Shown in pieces: positions 13,024 through 23,345 of a DNA stretch of 64,000 nucleotides. The position numbers and the translations under genes are program-made. Source of the stretch: Russula earlei (Eukaryota > Basidiomycota > Agaricomycetes > Russulales > Russulaceae); the NCBI GenBank assembly GCA_025769875.1, contig JAGFNK010000024.1, forward strand, positions 186,001-250,000. The letters run 5' to 3'. The notes below the pieces were generated by a model. The model saw only the letters and a program-made list of their open reading frames with translations. It did no database searches and was not told where the DNA came from. Position 1 is the stretch's first letter, and every line of letters starts with the position of its first letter.

Positions 13024-13715
13024 ACTGTCATTTTCACGTGACCTTGCACTTGCCATTTTTGGATGTCATTTCAAGTGCAAAATTAAAACTGCTATATCTC
13101 AACAGTTTCTCAACAGATTGCCTTGAAACTTTGACAGTAGAACCTTATATACTATATCTAGGTGCAGCTAAAATATGGGAGCCTGATATTCAGTTCTTGG
13201 CATGTTGATTTTCAGGTGTTGACATGAGTGCAAAACTTTGAACTGCCATATCTCAACTGTTTCTCAATCAGTTTACTTGAAACTTTGACAGTGGGGATCT
13301 CATGTCCCATATCTAGGTGTGGCCCAAGAGTTGGGGTCTAATTCTTAGTTCTTGAAGTTTCTATTTTTGGGTGTGATCTGAGTGTGAAATTTTGAACTGC
13401 CATATCTCAACTGTTTCTCAATAGATTGTCTTGAAACTTGGACAGTAGAACCTTGTATACCATATCTAGGTGCAACTAAAATATAGGAGCCTAATATTCA
13501 GTTCTTGAAGTTTCAATTTTTGGGTGCCGATCTGCATGCAAAATTTTGAACTGCCATATCTCAACCATTTCTCAATGAATTGCCTTGAAACTTGGACATT
13601 AAAACCTCATGTACTGCATCTAGATACAACCAAATAATGGGTTTCACTTGTTGAATTTTCACATTTTGGAGTGCTGACTCCAAGCATGATAAAATTACAT
13701 TCCCTACAGTTGAAT
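13024..13715 (+). repeat. Left terminal repeat of long-TIR element 1, four 154-bp subunits
   Basis: Begins TA|CTGTCATTTTCACGTGACC. Four diverged tandem subunits start with CTGC-ATATCTCAAC at about 13089, 13243, 13397 and 13551, a constant spacing of 154 bp. Each has a conserved core (ATATCTCAAC, then TTGAAACTT-GACAGT, then ATCTAGGTGCA, then TTCAGTTCTTGAA). The inner end (AAGCATGATAAAATTACATT, about 13683) matches the inverted copy near 17360. Confidence 0.8.
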
Positions 13716-13989
13716 ACATGATATAATACAACTATTTACAAATGACGCGAGGCATGCATTGAGGCAGTGATTGCAATTGCACATGAATGGGCAAGGGGAG
13801 GCAAGGCAAGGTGGGCTGCGAGCCCTCACATATGGCAGTGGCAAATGATGGTGAATGATGAAGGGGTGGCTTGGTAGGTTGGAGTGATGTGGTGAGCAAA
13901 AGTGTAATGGTACGGTGCCTTGAGTCAAATAATGACAATCGCACAAGAGGTAAATGATAAATGATGTCAGATGCCAATTAGATGGGGCG

Positions 13990-15560
13990 TGTAAAGAACT
14001 CATTGATCCTGCCCAGTCTCGCTCACACCAAGGATGGACAGCCACAGGGTGACCAGAGAGTTTTCGTGCGGCGATGAATTGCTCAATATATTTCAGAACT
14101 GATCCCAATGGCTTGAGGCCCTCCAAGAAAATGTTCTGGAGCATGCGTAAGACTTCTGTTACTCTCATCTCCCATGAGCTCTTCCAGGGCTTGGCAGACA
14201 TGTGGCACGACTTGATGGGTTAGGTGCAGATCCTTCATAGCAGTGAACAGGACCAGGAGTTCCGGCCATTGAGTGGTTTCCACGTCATCTTTCCAGTGTG
14301 ATTGAGGAACATTATTGTCCACAATGTCAAGCTTTACTAAAGTGGAGAGAAAGGGAAAGTATGAGTTGCAGACCTGGGCCAGCAATGCAAGCTGCCAATC
14401 CAACTCTCTGCAGCTGAGAACTCTGGAAGCTGAATTGTACCTTTGGAAATTGTGAATTCAATTCCACAACCAAAAGTGTGCATGGTTGCTCTGTCACATG
14501 AATTGAACAATTCTGCTTGACTGATCCACTGGTGGAGTTGTGGGAGGATAAAGTCGAGGTCCATGGAAAATGTTACATAGAGTCTGCTGAGAAGGGGAGC
14601 CTCAATTTGGGCCACTAAGTCCTCCAAGTACTTGTGAATGCCTTTGATTTCAAGTTGTGTGAGTGCAGGGAAGAGCGTGTGAATAGAGATGGAGGTTGAC
14701 TTGCTGGATATAGAAAGGATTCAAATCCAATCCAGAAAACAGCCCCTTGGAGACAGGAGTGGTGGTAGCGTGAGTGCACGGTGACAGTATGAAGTGCAAG
14801 ATTGCAAGACGACATTGAGCAAGCTGGTTGAGCTTCGCATGCACCGTGCTCGGAGATGGCGGTGGTATGACGGCACTGGGCGGAGTAGGCTTGGGCAGGT
14901 AGGTGTCTGTCGGGGAAAACTGCCCACTTGATGCGTCTGTGAGCATCATGTCTGAATCTGTAGCAGAATGCAAGGCCAAACGAGATGATGGAGTTGCCAA
15001 TGTGCATGCCTGGGACTCAGTTACGGTGTTAGAATGGCAGAACAACTTGAGTGAGCCCGGACAATGGTTTGGCGAGCTTGCAGGTACAGGAACAAGTGAG
15101 ACAAAAACGTTTGGTGGAAAGCGAAGGGATTGCAGGCAGATGTACCACCTGTGCAAGGGCCAGTGTATCTCCCACAACACAGTCGAGTTTGCATTGTCCT
15201 GTAGTCATGATGGTTAGCCACAATATGACAGTCTTTCCATCGCCAGGATGCATGATAACATTCACTATGATCTCTTCTTCCAATAGAAATTGCTCCTGTC
15301 AAGGCCCAGCTGAGCATCAATTGAACAACTGGGATGAGGGATCACACCATGACACACTGGACAAGACCAAAAAGGTGGTGCCCAAATCCTGGGGAGAGAT
15401 GTAACTGGAACTGGTTAAATCTGAAAGGCGAAGAATGACAAGTTGATTCACAGACAAAAGTAGTTTTGGCAGTCCTTGAAATGGACAATTCGCCAACAAG
15501 AGTTCTCGCAAATGTGGAGCAGATCCACCCAAGAATGAATCTGGAAGGGGAATCAGTGTT
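13990..15560 (-). pseudogene. Captured F-box/LRR protein gene fragment (Agaricomycete type)
   Basis: Reading the minus strand, pieces of the common Agaricomycete F-box/LRR family appear in the right order in changing frames: GGSAPHLRELLLANCPFQGL with PKLLLSVNQLVILRL and YISPQDLGTTFLVLSSV (15530-15320); after an unmatched stretch 15310-14660, KYLEDLVAQIEAPLLSRLYV and LPQLHQWISQAELFNSC (14630-14500); LDWQLALLAQVCNSYFPFLS and WPELLVLFTAMKDLHLTHQV (14410-14200); and MLQNIFLEGLKPLG with QFIAARKLSGHPVAVHPW (14150-14030). At least three frame changes are needed, so no protein is made. The family has an N-terminal F-box for SCF ubiquitin ligases; I do not see that box here. It lies entirely inside the long-TIR element. 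Confidence 0.65.
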
Positions 15561-16059
15561 TTTTGGTACCCAAAACTGCGGATGTGTCAGCTCAGGGAAT
15601 ACTTTCTGCATTGCTGCTGCAAATCTTGTGATGTTGGAATGTAGGGCAATACCAATGGCCGATATGGGTGAGCTCTTTGCAGATACAGAACACCATCTGT
15701 GCTTTTGCCCAGGTGATCTAATGCTCACACTGGTGCTTGATGTGTATGGGGAACTGGCGTCTTCGCGTTCATGATCATCCCATGTGTAAGCAGAACGCAT
15801 TGGGGGAACAGGCCTCAGTGGTGGTGGTGGTGGCTGGGTGGTGTAGGGTGTATACCACATGGGCTCTGGGTTGTATGTTGACAACTTGCGGGAGTATGTT
15901 GAGATGGCCTCTGGGCCTCCGTCAATGCATGCGCACCAAGGGAAGGGGCAGTGCGCCTTGTTTGTGCAGACATGGCAAGTTGCCTGATGCTTATGATAAG
16001 ATGTGGGCAAGTGTTCCCTTGTGATGGAGAATGATAGGAACAGCAGCTGCTGCATGAGA

Positions 16060-17150
16060 GTTGGACATTATAGCTGCCTTCTCCATGGGGATGCATCTTC
16101 TGTTTGCTCCTTGTGATCATTGTCTCACATGTATTTCTGTCTCACAGTTCATGTTCATTGTGGACGAATTCATAATCTATGCAAGGGCGTCAATGCGTGT
16201 GTATTTCCCAATGACCCTGTGTTCGAAGGACTACATCGTTGTCAACATGTGCACACTCTAGACCACGGTTGGCCTGTCATCATCTATGGATGGCATGTCA
16301 GTCCTCCACCTTGCCTACATTATAAGCTGTCGGTGTGAAATTTGACATGACCTGTTCCACTGGTTGCGGCAGTGATAGTATCTCTTGTTACTGATGGCAT
16401 GCCTTGCATTTTCTGAAGTGCATCTGCTTGAGGACATTTCCTACTCTGTGCGCAGGCCCAATCCCCACTTCCAACATCTCATCTTACTCATTCACTCTCC
16501 ATGGCCAATGGATCCCCACTGGCAGCTGCCCCTGATTCCAATGCAGGACTGCTGTTTGGCATGCCACCAAGTCGCATGAGTAGTGTGGCATCATTACATC
16601 TCCAAGATGAGGATAACAGTGGTAAGCGGAAGATCAACAAATGACCACAGACACATGCCTATCATGCCAGGATACACAACCTGGGGGACGTCATGCTGTG
16701 CCCTTTGCTACATGGTTTTGTAGTGTCTTACACTCTTGTTCCCCCTCTGTTATCCTATCACTCTGCACCTTCTGTTCTACCAACTTCAGCATCACCTGTC
16801 CTGTCCATATGAGCTCATCCAAAAACCGCCCCACCCTGAGTGTATCAGTGACCAATCCACCACTGTCCCAGCCATATTTCTTGCTAGCAATGCCACCTCC
16901 CCCACACCCTGTGCACTTGTGCCTTAGGACCCATTGCTGTGGCCATACCTGCATTCTCCAGATGATCTTGATGATATTGTTGGGCTGACCTTGTTTGGCA
17001 TGTTCTTCATGATGCTCATCATCATGCCCTTGTTTGATGGCGCCCTCCTCGCCCTCAGAAACATGCACACATGCATTCCATTCCCATTCCCTCCAGTCCT
17101 GTGTCTATTGATATTTTTCTCACCAAACGGTCATGACTTTTGACTGACCC
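16060..17150. other. Interior of long-TIR element 1, unidentified
   Basis: CpG-poor sequence with only short open frames and no domain that I recognise. It leads into the right inverted repeat, whose ACCCCTTCATCATTCACCAT stretch near 17194 is the complement of sequence near 13850. Confidence 0.4.
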
Positions 17151-17164
17151 CCAGCACATTGTTG

Positions 17165-17405
17165 TTCACCGTGTCGCTCTGACCTACTGAGCCACCCCTT
17201 CATCATTCACCATCATTTGCCACCGCCATATGTGAGGGCTTGCAGCCCACCTTGCCTTGCCTCCCCTTGCCCATTCATGTGCAATTGCAATTGCTGCCTT
17301 GATGCATGCCTCGCGTCATTTGTAAATAGTTGTATTATATCATGTATTCAACTGTAGGGAATGTAATTTTATCATGCTTGGAGTCAGCACTCCAAAACGT
17401 GAAAA
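17165..17405 (-). repeat. Right terminal repeat remnant of long-TIR element 1
   Basis: Inverted copy of the inner part of the left TIR (13650-13960): GGGCTTGCAGCCCACCTTGC, CATGCCTCGCGTCATTTGTA and ATTTTATCATGCTTGGAGTC are complements of left-side sequence. The 154-bp tandem subunits expected beyond 17405 are missing; an unrelated LTR starts about 40 bp later. Confidence 0.7.
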
Positions 17406-17442
17406 TACACCTCCTCACCATCAAATACTCCAAGTTGCAGAA

Positions 17443-17954
17443 AGACTGGCCCTAACTTAACTGACAGCAAAGGAATCTGATGCTTTGCACATGCACTAGA
17501 CAGTGAACATGTCAACACTAGAGGCCCTTACTCATCATCTAGGGCCTCCTTACTCAGCAGTGTACTGAGCATGACTGAGCATGCTCACTAAGCACTTCCC
17601 CAATGTCTTTCTCATCTCTTATTGTGCTTGATAACAAGGTTATGACTTGTTCTCTATTTAGCAGTTCCCTTGTAGTATATAAGTGCTCAATAAAGTTGCA
17701 GACAGTCTTCAGACTGTCCATTTGATTTGTGGCATTCTATTACCAAGGGGGTACTCCTTTGCAACCACCCTATCTAGCACACCCTGGCCCTCTCCCTTCA
17801 TGACCATCTCTCACAGCTGATACCAGTACCTCTCTAGTAGTTGCTACTCATGTGAACTGTACTCTTTGCCAATGTTGTTCTCAAACTCAGTTGACTCATC
17901 TCCAAGCTGCTCCCTCACTCTTGAACTGGATTGTTCAATAGTGAGTTCTTGACA
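17443..17954 (+). repeat. LTR, family A, copy 1
   Basis: About 512 bp, aligned along its whole length with 19050-19561. Shared features: an ACTGAGCATGACTGAGCATG block, CTTGATAACAAGGTTATGAC, a TATA-like AGTATATAAGTGC, the AATAAA signal in CTCAATAAAGTTGCAGACAG, and the end TTCTTGACA. The first bases differ from the TG expected. No internal retrotransposon sequence is attached. Confidence 0.7.
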
Positions 17955-18595
17955 CCCATGCTGCCCATGCCTCCCAAGTGATGAAGAGCTGCAGTGTGCA
18001 ATGATGTCAACCACCACTATCTGTTCTTCTTGCACAACAGAGGAGGACCACCTGGTGCCACTGTGACACAACAGCATGTTAGAATGCATCTGCATGCATG
18101 CCATGTTCCTCACCTTATGATGTGTTTTCTTTTTTTCCCTGTGCTCACTTTGACAATGATTCTCCCCATTTCAGATTCCCACACACGCTCCTGGCCAGTG
18201 ACAATGCTTTTGTGTGGCACTACACCCATGCTACTACCTTGTGCCCAACATCAAGACCTTGACTGACTTGCCAAGCCCTTGCCACTTTGCCCAGCCCTTG
18301 CCACTGACCATGTGCACATGCCATAACTCACACAATGTGTTTGCATCTCAAACCTTTGAAAATGGCCTTGACTGCCTCACCTGGTCCTGATGTGTGCTCA
18401 TAGGTGAGTGCCACATGCAGTGTGGACAGCTGCAGCCATGATCAGATTGCCCTCCATAGTGACAGCTTTCACAGAGCACATAGATAATAATAAACTACAT
18501 GTTCTTTGTTTCTGTTGTAGTATGTAGCACACCTGCACCACAATAATATAATGAAGATCACATTATTATAAATGTGTGGTCTGGACCAGTTGTAT
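17955..18595. other. Repeat-derived spacer with a fragment of gag-like repeat family G
   Basis: No gene seen. Positions about 18280-18390 (CCCAGCCCTTGCCACTGACC ... GACTGCCTCACC) match 63775-63860 of the gag-like family G near the window end. The rest has only short open frames. Confidence 0.45.
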
Positions 18596-19049
18596 TGTCA
18601 TGAACCATTTCCTGGAGAGGGCCCTTGAAGGACCCTTCCTTATGAGAGGAAACCCAGCCTCTATGGTGTCACCCTGTTCACACGGACAAAAGGGGTGAGT
18701 AGAGGTGTCCACAATATCGCGCACGCATTGTCGTGCGAGCAATTCTCAGCACAATTGACATACAGCAAGCCCCACTTAAGGATAACCCTTTTAGCAATAA
18801 AGGACAGTACTATAGCCTCCCTAAAGACCCTTTAGGACAACCTTAAGTGCCCTACAATAGGCACTGATACAATACCAAAGACCCTACAACGTGTTATTAG
18901 ACTGACTCTAATAACTATAGAATGAACTGTACGGCAATACTAAGGACCTTAATAGAAGTATTAGGGTCGACTCTAAGAACCCTAATAGAACTATATAAGG
19001 GGCCTTATAAGACAATGCTATTCCCTAAACCAAACCATAAGTCTTCAAA
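18596..19049 (+). repeat. LTR-like repeat D, copy 1
   Basis: Starts TGTCATGAACCATTTCCTGG and contains GGGTGAGTAGAGGTGTCCAC, AATAAAGGACAG and a TATA-like ACTATATAAGGGG near 18995. An inverted, CpG-decayed copy lies at 49207-49588. The TG start and TATA/AATAAA elements suggest an LTR, but no retrotransposon body is attached and its right end is set only by the next LTR. Confidence 0.5.
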
Positions 19050-19561
19050 TGACCGGCCCTAAACTAACTAACAGAAAGTGAATCAGGTGCTTGCACGTGT
19101 ACTAAAGCAGTAAACACATGGACAGTAAATGCACTTACTCATCAAGAGAAGCCTTCTTACTCAGCAGCTTACTGAGCATGACTGAGCATGCTCAGTAAGC
19201 GCACTCCAACTTCTTACTTGTCACTCTATTGTGCTTGATAACAAGGTTATGACTTGTTCCCTATTTAGCAGTTCTCTTGTAGTATATATAAGCGCTCAAT
19301 AAAGTAGCAGACAGTCCTCAGACTGTCCATTTGTTTATGGCATTCTCTATCCCTGGGATACTCCTTTAAGGACCGTCCCCTTGTGACCATTCTGGCCTCT
19401 TCCCTGCGTACCTGCTCGACTCTACCAGTAACTATACCCTTTTGGTATTTGTTACTGCTTTGGACTCTACTTCTTGCCCACACCATCTTGGATGTCTACT
19501 GACTTGTCTTCGAGCTTACCCCTTGCTCTTGAACTGGATAGTTCAACAGTGAGTCTTGACA
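19050..19561 (+). repeat. LTR, family A, copy 2
   Basis: Starts TGACCGGCCCTAAACTAACT and ends GAGTCTTGACA, 512 bp, with TATA (AGTATATATAAGCGC near 19280) and CTCAATAAAGTAGC. It aligns with 17443-17954, and its U5 part resembles the 35962-36789 LTR (GACAGTC-TCAGACTGTCCAT). No target duplication is seen. Confidence 0.7.
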
Positions 19562-19888
19562 TGTATAGTGGTCTGAACTGGTCCATCACTAGACCAGTTA
19601 CAACTGGTCCAGCAACAGTTGGGCAACCACAACAGACCAGTCCATACCAGTCTGGTCTGTAGTTATGTGGAATTTTTGAAATACATGAGCTGGTTCATGG
19701 TTGCACCCAAACATGGGGAAAAAACCAGACTGGACTGGACCTTCAAGCACTATGTAGGTTGGTTAAACTGTTAACAGGAAATGTAGTGGCTGTCCAGGTT
19801 CAATAGTGATTTATATTTAAGACATGTCTGGTGATAGTTAGTGTTTTCTTCCTCTTCTTCTCAGGTGTATTCTTGAGGCACTTTAGTT
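19562..19888. repeat. Short palindrome-rich repeat (ACTGGTC words)
   Basis: Between 19562 and about 19760 many copies of ACTGGTC/GACCAGT alternate in both orientations, and the ends TATAGTGGTCTGAA and CAAGCACTATG look like imperfect inverted repeats. It may be a roughly 190-bp MITE. No coding potential. Confidence 0.35.
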
Positions 19889-20302
19889 ATTGCTGTTTTC
19901 AGTGCACTTGGTGGAGCTTGAATTCCACCCAAATCAGTGCAGAAATCCCCTCAAATGTGCAGGATGAATATCTCCCTCAAAACAGCTTCAATTCATATGA
20001 AATTTATTGTCCCTGAATCACCAGAATGAGGGCTAGGCAGCCCCATTGTTTTCATGAGATTTGAGTGAGAATTGGTGGAGCTGGACTCAAGCCACCTCCA
20101 GGCATGTATTAGATAAATTACAACTCAAAATTGTGGTCAATGTCTATTATTTTCCCCTCATGTTGTACCCATGGGCTGTCTTGAGGCAGCCCCAGTGTTT
20201 TTTAATCAAGTGTTGTGGTGTGCAATGTTGTTTCCAGTGCAATCAGAGTTGTGGCCAGCCACTCATCACCCCCATTGCCTCTCCATTCCGACCATCCTTC
20301 TT
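19889..20302 (+). repeat. Family G repeat, truncated forward copy
   Basis: Matches 61350-61740 in the same orientation and 22950-23345 in reverse (for example GAGGGCTAGGCAGCCCCATT, ACAACTCAAAATTGTGGTC, CCATGGGCTGTCTTGAGGCA). It ends at 20302, where the reverse copy of the same family begins, so the two form an inverted pair. Confidence 0.65.
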
Positions 20303-23300
20303 GTTTTTCACAGACAGAGAGGAGTGGGTTGCAAAGAGGGGTCCTATTCTGAACTCTTTTTACTACAGAGTAGCTAGGGTGTTCTTATATACAGGAGGGA
20401 GGTACTAGAGATGAAAGGCATGAAAGAGAATCAAGACTGGTTGAGATGGTTGAGGCGGTCATGAAAGGGCTTGAGACATGAATGCATTGCGTGTGTGGGG
20501 CATGGTGTGTGCACATGGTCAGTGACAAGGGCTGGGTGATGCAATCGAGGTCTTGATGTCACACATGAGGTGGCTTGTGGTGTGCAGTTGGTGGATGGCC
20601 TGGAACAAGAGGGGGGTGGCAAAGAATAGGAGGAGGCATCATGTTGTATTGCATTTCCACATGTGATTCTGTGGCCAGCCATATGGCTACCTTACACCTC
20701 CTGGGGGCTTGAAACTTTGACCATCCTTGGTCAAGCATCTGAATGCAAGTGTCTTGAGCCTTTCACATCTGAATTGAGGCAGCGGTTGCAGCTGCTTGTG
20801 CTGCAGAAGATGTGAAGGGGGCAATTGGTGATGGCAACAATGGAGGAGGCGAGGCCAATGGGGAAACACAGGTGATGGAGATGAGGGTGGCTGTGTGGCG
20901 GTGGTGTTGTCTTGTGGTGGCAGTGGTGTGGTCATCTCCACTGCAGGTGGTGGCAGCAGGTGTGGATGAGGAGTGGAGGCATAGGTGGCAAGCATGAGTT
21001 CATAGATAGAGATGTAGGTGGCAAGGACTCAAGAAGGAGGATACATGGGCCAGCTTGTTGAAGATAGATGCAGTGTATGTGTGATTAGATAGCAGCAGAT
21101 GATAAGATCACAGGCAGATCTATCAGACAATAGTTCAATTTGGTTGACACAAAACTGATATAAATAATGTACCTATCAGACAATTGCTACAATGCGTCAT
21201 CAGTACTGTGAGATAGGATATCATAGTGTAAATACTCACTTCAGTTTGGTTGACACAAAGCTGAAGTGATCTACGTACTTTGTGGTGTTCTTAAGTACCT
21301 GAGACCCCCACTGGATGCAGTACAGCTAACTACCATCATGGATCACTAAGTAAGTCCAAGGATCAGTTGTAAGTAGCTACCAATTGTCCTAAATCACTCT
21401 ATCAGTGTAACTAATGCATGCTGCAGCATATGAGCTGAGCTGGTGATGCCTGGTCTGGGTGATCCAATGTGTCAACACATCCGAGTTGTGATCATATCAC
21501 AATGCACCTGAGACTCTGAGCAGTGCAGATCTCAACACAGCTTGCACAGGGGTGGCATTTGTCATCTTGCAACAGTGGTGGCAGGGTTGTCTCCACTGCA
21601 GGTGTTAGCAGAAAATGTGGGTGAGTGTGCGCAAATGGACAGGGAGGCGATGTGGGAGGCAGCGTGCTGTGTGCTGTTGGCATCAGCAGCTGCTTCTCCT
21701 GCAGTGGTGGTGTGGCAGCAGCTTCTGCTCCTGTTGTGGCATGTCATGGCTAAATTTGTGGCCAGGGCCTTCTTGGTCTTCTAGGGTAGAGCTGGTGGCA
21801 TGGGGTGGCAATGGTGCTGCAATGCTGGTGTCATGTGAAACTGAGACTGATGCAGCAGGTGCTGAGATGAAGACTGAGGGTGAGACCAAGGAGGCAGCAG
21901 TGGACAGAACTGGTGTGATGGCAAAGACAGATGGAGCAGAGGCGACAGTGGAGAGTGTGGCAGCAGGAAGGGAGATGGCAGATGGCAAGGACAAAGCAGT
22001 GGTGACGACAAAGGTGGCTGGGACTGTGACAACTGTGGCTGAGGGCATGGCAGAGACAGTGGCAGCTGGTGATGCTGGCAATACTGTAGGCTGGGCTGAA
22101 CTGATGAGTGCAGGTGAGGCTAAGATGGAGGCTGATGCAAAGTTGGTGGCTGGCATGACTGAAACTACTGTGGTGGTGGACAAGGCAATGGACAAGACTG
22201 AGGGTGATGAAACAACTGAGGGCACAGGAGTGGATGAGACAAAGGTGGGGGTGGCAGACAAAGCTGTGACTGAGATGGGTGGGGTTGAGACTGCAGAGAT
22301 GGGGACAGTGGGAGCAATGGGAGCAGCAGGTGATGCTGAGATGACTGGGGCAGCAGCAGCTGTGGATGAGACTAAGGTGGTGGTGATAGCAAAGGTGGGC
22401 AATGCTAGGACAGCAAGGGCAGGTGGGGCCAAAGTAATGACAGCTGGCAAGTCAAAGATGGTGGTGGTGAATGAGGTGATGGGAATGGTGGACAAGGTGG
22501 GAGCTGCAGGGACAATGGGAGTGGGTGATGTGAAGGCAATGACGGGCAATGCAGGGACAATGGCGGGAGCTGGTGTGGGCGTGGGGTAGATGTAATCATC
22601 TTCATTGTGAGAACCAAGTTTGTGTTCCCACTGAATGTCACAAGGGTCTTGAGAGAAGATGTTGACCATGGTATTGAATACCTCTTGATGTTCATAATAT
22701 ATTCTTTGTCACTCATCCATATGCCAGGGGCCAAGTTGTTATGAGATCATCTTGCAATTGTCCAGGTGGAGTCCTGACCAGAACAGCTCATTGTAGTCTT
22801 TGTGGGACAGTTGGCCTGCTTGTACAAGAGGAGTGCATAATGGGGGCAGCACAACTGATGCAGCTGAGACAGTGGGTGTGGTGGGAATGAGGGCAAAGGA
22901 TGGTTGGAATGGAGAGGTGAGAGGAGTGATGAGAGGCTGGCCACAACTCCAATTGCACTGGAAACAATGTTGCACACCACAACACTTGAGTCAAAAACAC
23001 TATGGGGCTGCCTCAAGACAGCCCATGGGTACAACATGAAGGAAAAATAATAGAGATAGACCATGATTTTGAGTTGTAATTCATCTAATACACATGTGGA
23101 GGTGGCTTGGGTCCAGCTCCACCAATTCTCACTCAAATCTCATGAAAACAATGGGGCTGCCTAGCCCTCATTTAGGTGATTCAGGGACAATAAGTTTCAT
23201 ATGAATTGAAGCTGTTTTGAGGAAGATATTTATCCCACATGTTTGAGGGGGTTTTCTGCACCGATTTGGGTGGAATTCAAGCCCTGCCAAGTGTGCTGAA

Positions 23301-23345
23301 AACAGCAATAAAAAGTAAGAACCACCCTTGTAATGCTTCAATAAA
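20303..23345 (-). mobile_element. Family G gag-like repeat element, reverse copy
   Basis: On the minus strand this runs from the GCAGAAAACCCCCTCAAACA-type leader (23345) through a gag-like frame to a TATA-bearing end (CCTGTATATAAGAACACCC, around 20380-20400) and CCACTCCTCTCTGTCTGT at 20303. The same order is found at 61350-64000. No reverse transcriptase or transposase is present, so it is probably non-autonomous. It is strongly CpG-poor. Confidence 0.55.
21683..22669 (-). CDS. Ala/Pro/Ser/Val-rich gag-like open frame of family G
   Basis: A 328-codon frame beginning MVNIFSQDPCDIQWEHKLGS, followed by about 230 residues almost purely of Ala, Pro, Ser, Thr and Val (for example PALAVLALPTFAITTTLVSS), then a His/Gln/Arg-rich tail. 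The same protein is encoded at 62095-63342. Just upstream on the strand (22860-22740) lies a fragment with CTSRPTVPQRLQ that matches QAGQLSHKDYN-LFW-GLHLDD of the other copy; a W-G-L pattern of this kind resembles gag proteins of some basidiomycete LTR elements. The function is unknown. The opposite strand also reads open across this stretch; I prefer the minus strand because the second copy has the equivalent frame. Confidence 0.4.
   Translation of the reverse strand: MVNIFSQDPCDIQWEHKLGSHNEDDYIYPTPTPAPAIVPALPVIAFTSPTPIVPAAPTLSTIPITSFTTTIFDLPAVITLAPPALAVLALPTFAITTTLVSSTAAAAPVISASPAAPIAPTVPISAVSTPPISVTALSATPTFVSSTPVPSVVSSPSVLSIALSTTTVVSVMPATNFASASILASPALISSAQPTVLPASPAATVSAMPSATVVTVPATFVVTTALSLPSAISLPAATLSTVASAPSVFAITPVLSTAASLVSPSVFISAPAASVSVSHDTSIAAPLPPHATSSTLEDQEGPGHKFSHDMPQQEQKLLPHHHCRRSSC

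Larger units (their letters stand above)
13024..17405. mobile_element. Long-TIR transposon, copy 1, carrying an F-box gene fragment; right end truncated
   Basis: The left TIR runs 13024-13715 and beyond. The matching inverted sequence 17165-17405 includes the region complementary to 13650-13960 (AAATAGTTGTATTATATCAT near 17322, and GGGCTTGCAGCCCACC). The right copy stops where the 154-bp subunits should follow, at about 17405, next to an LTR. The same TIR family bounds the element at 26457-30596. No transposase was recognised inside. The interior is mainly an F-box gene fragment on the minus strand plus unidentified sequence at 16400-17150. Confidence 0.7.

Noticed and set aside
17443..19561. 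One complete short LTR element bounded by the two family A LTRs
   Set aside because: The 1.1 kb between them contains LTR-like repeat D and a family G fragment, no primer-binding site, polypurine tract or coding region, and no shared target duplication.
21615..22589. Long plus-strand open frame (324 codons, Met/Thr/Ala/Gly/Glu-rich)
   Set aside because: It is the complement of the Ala/Pro/Ser/Val-rich gag-like frame; the equivalent strand in the second copy (63110-62238) is also open simply because of the base composition.
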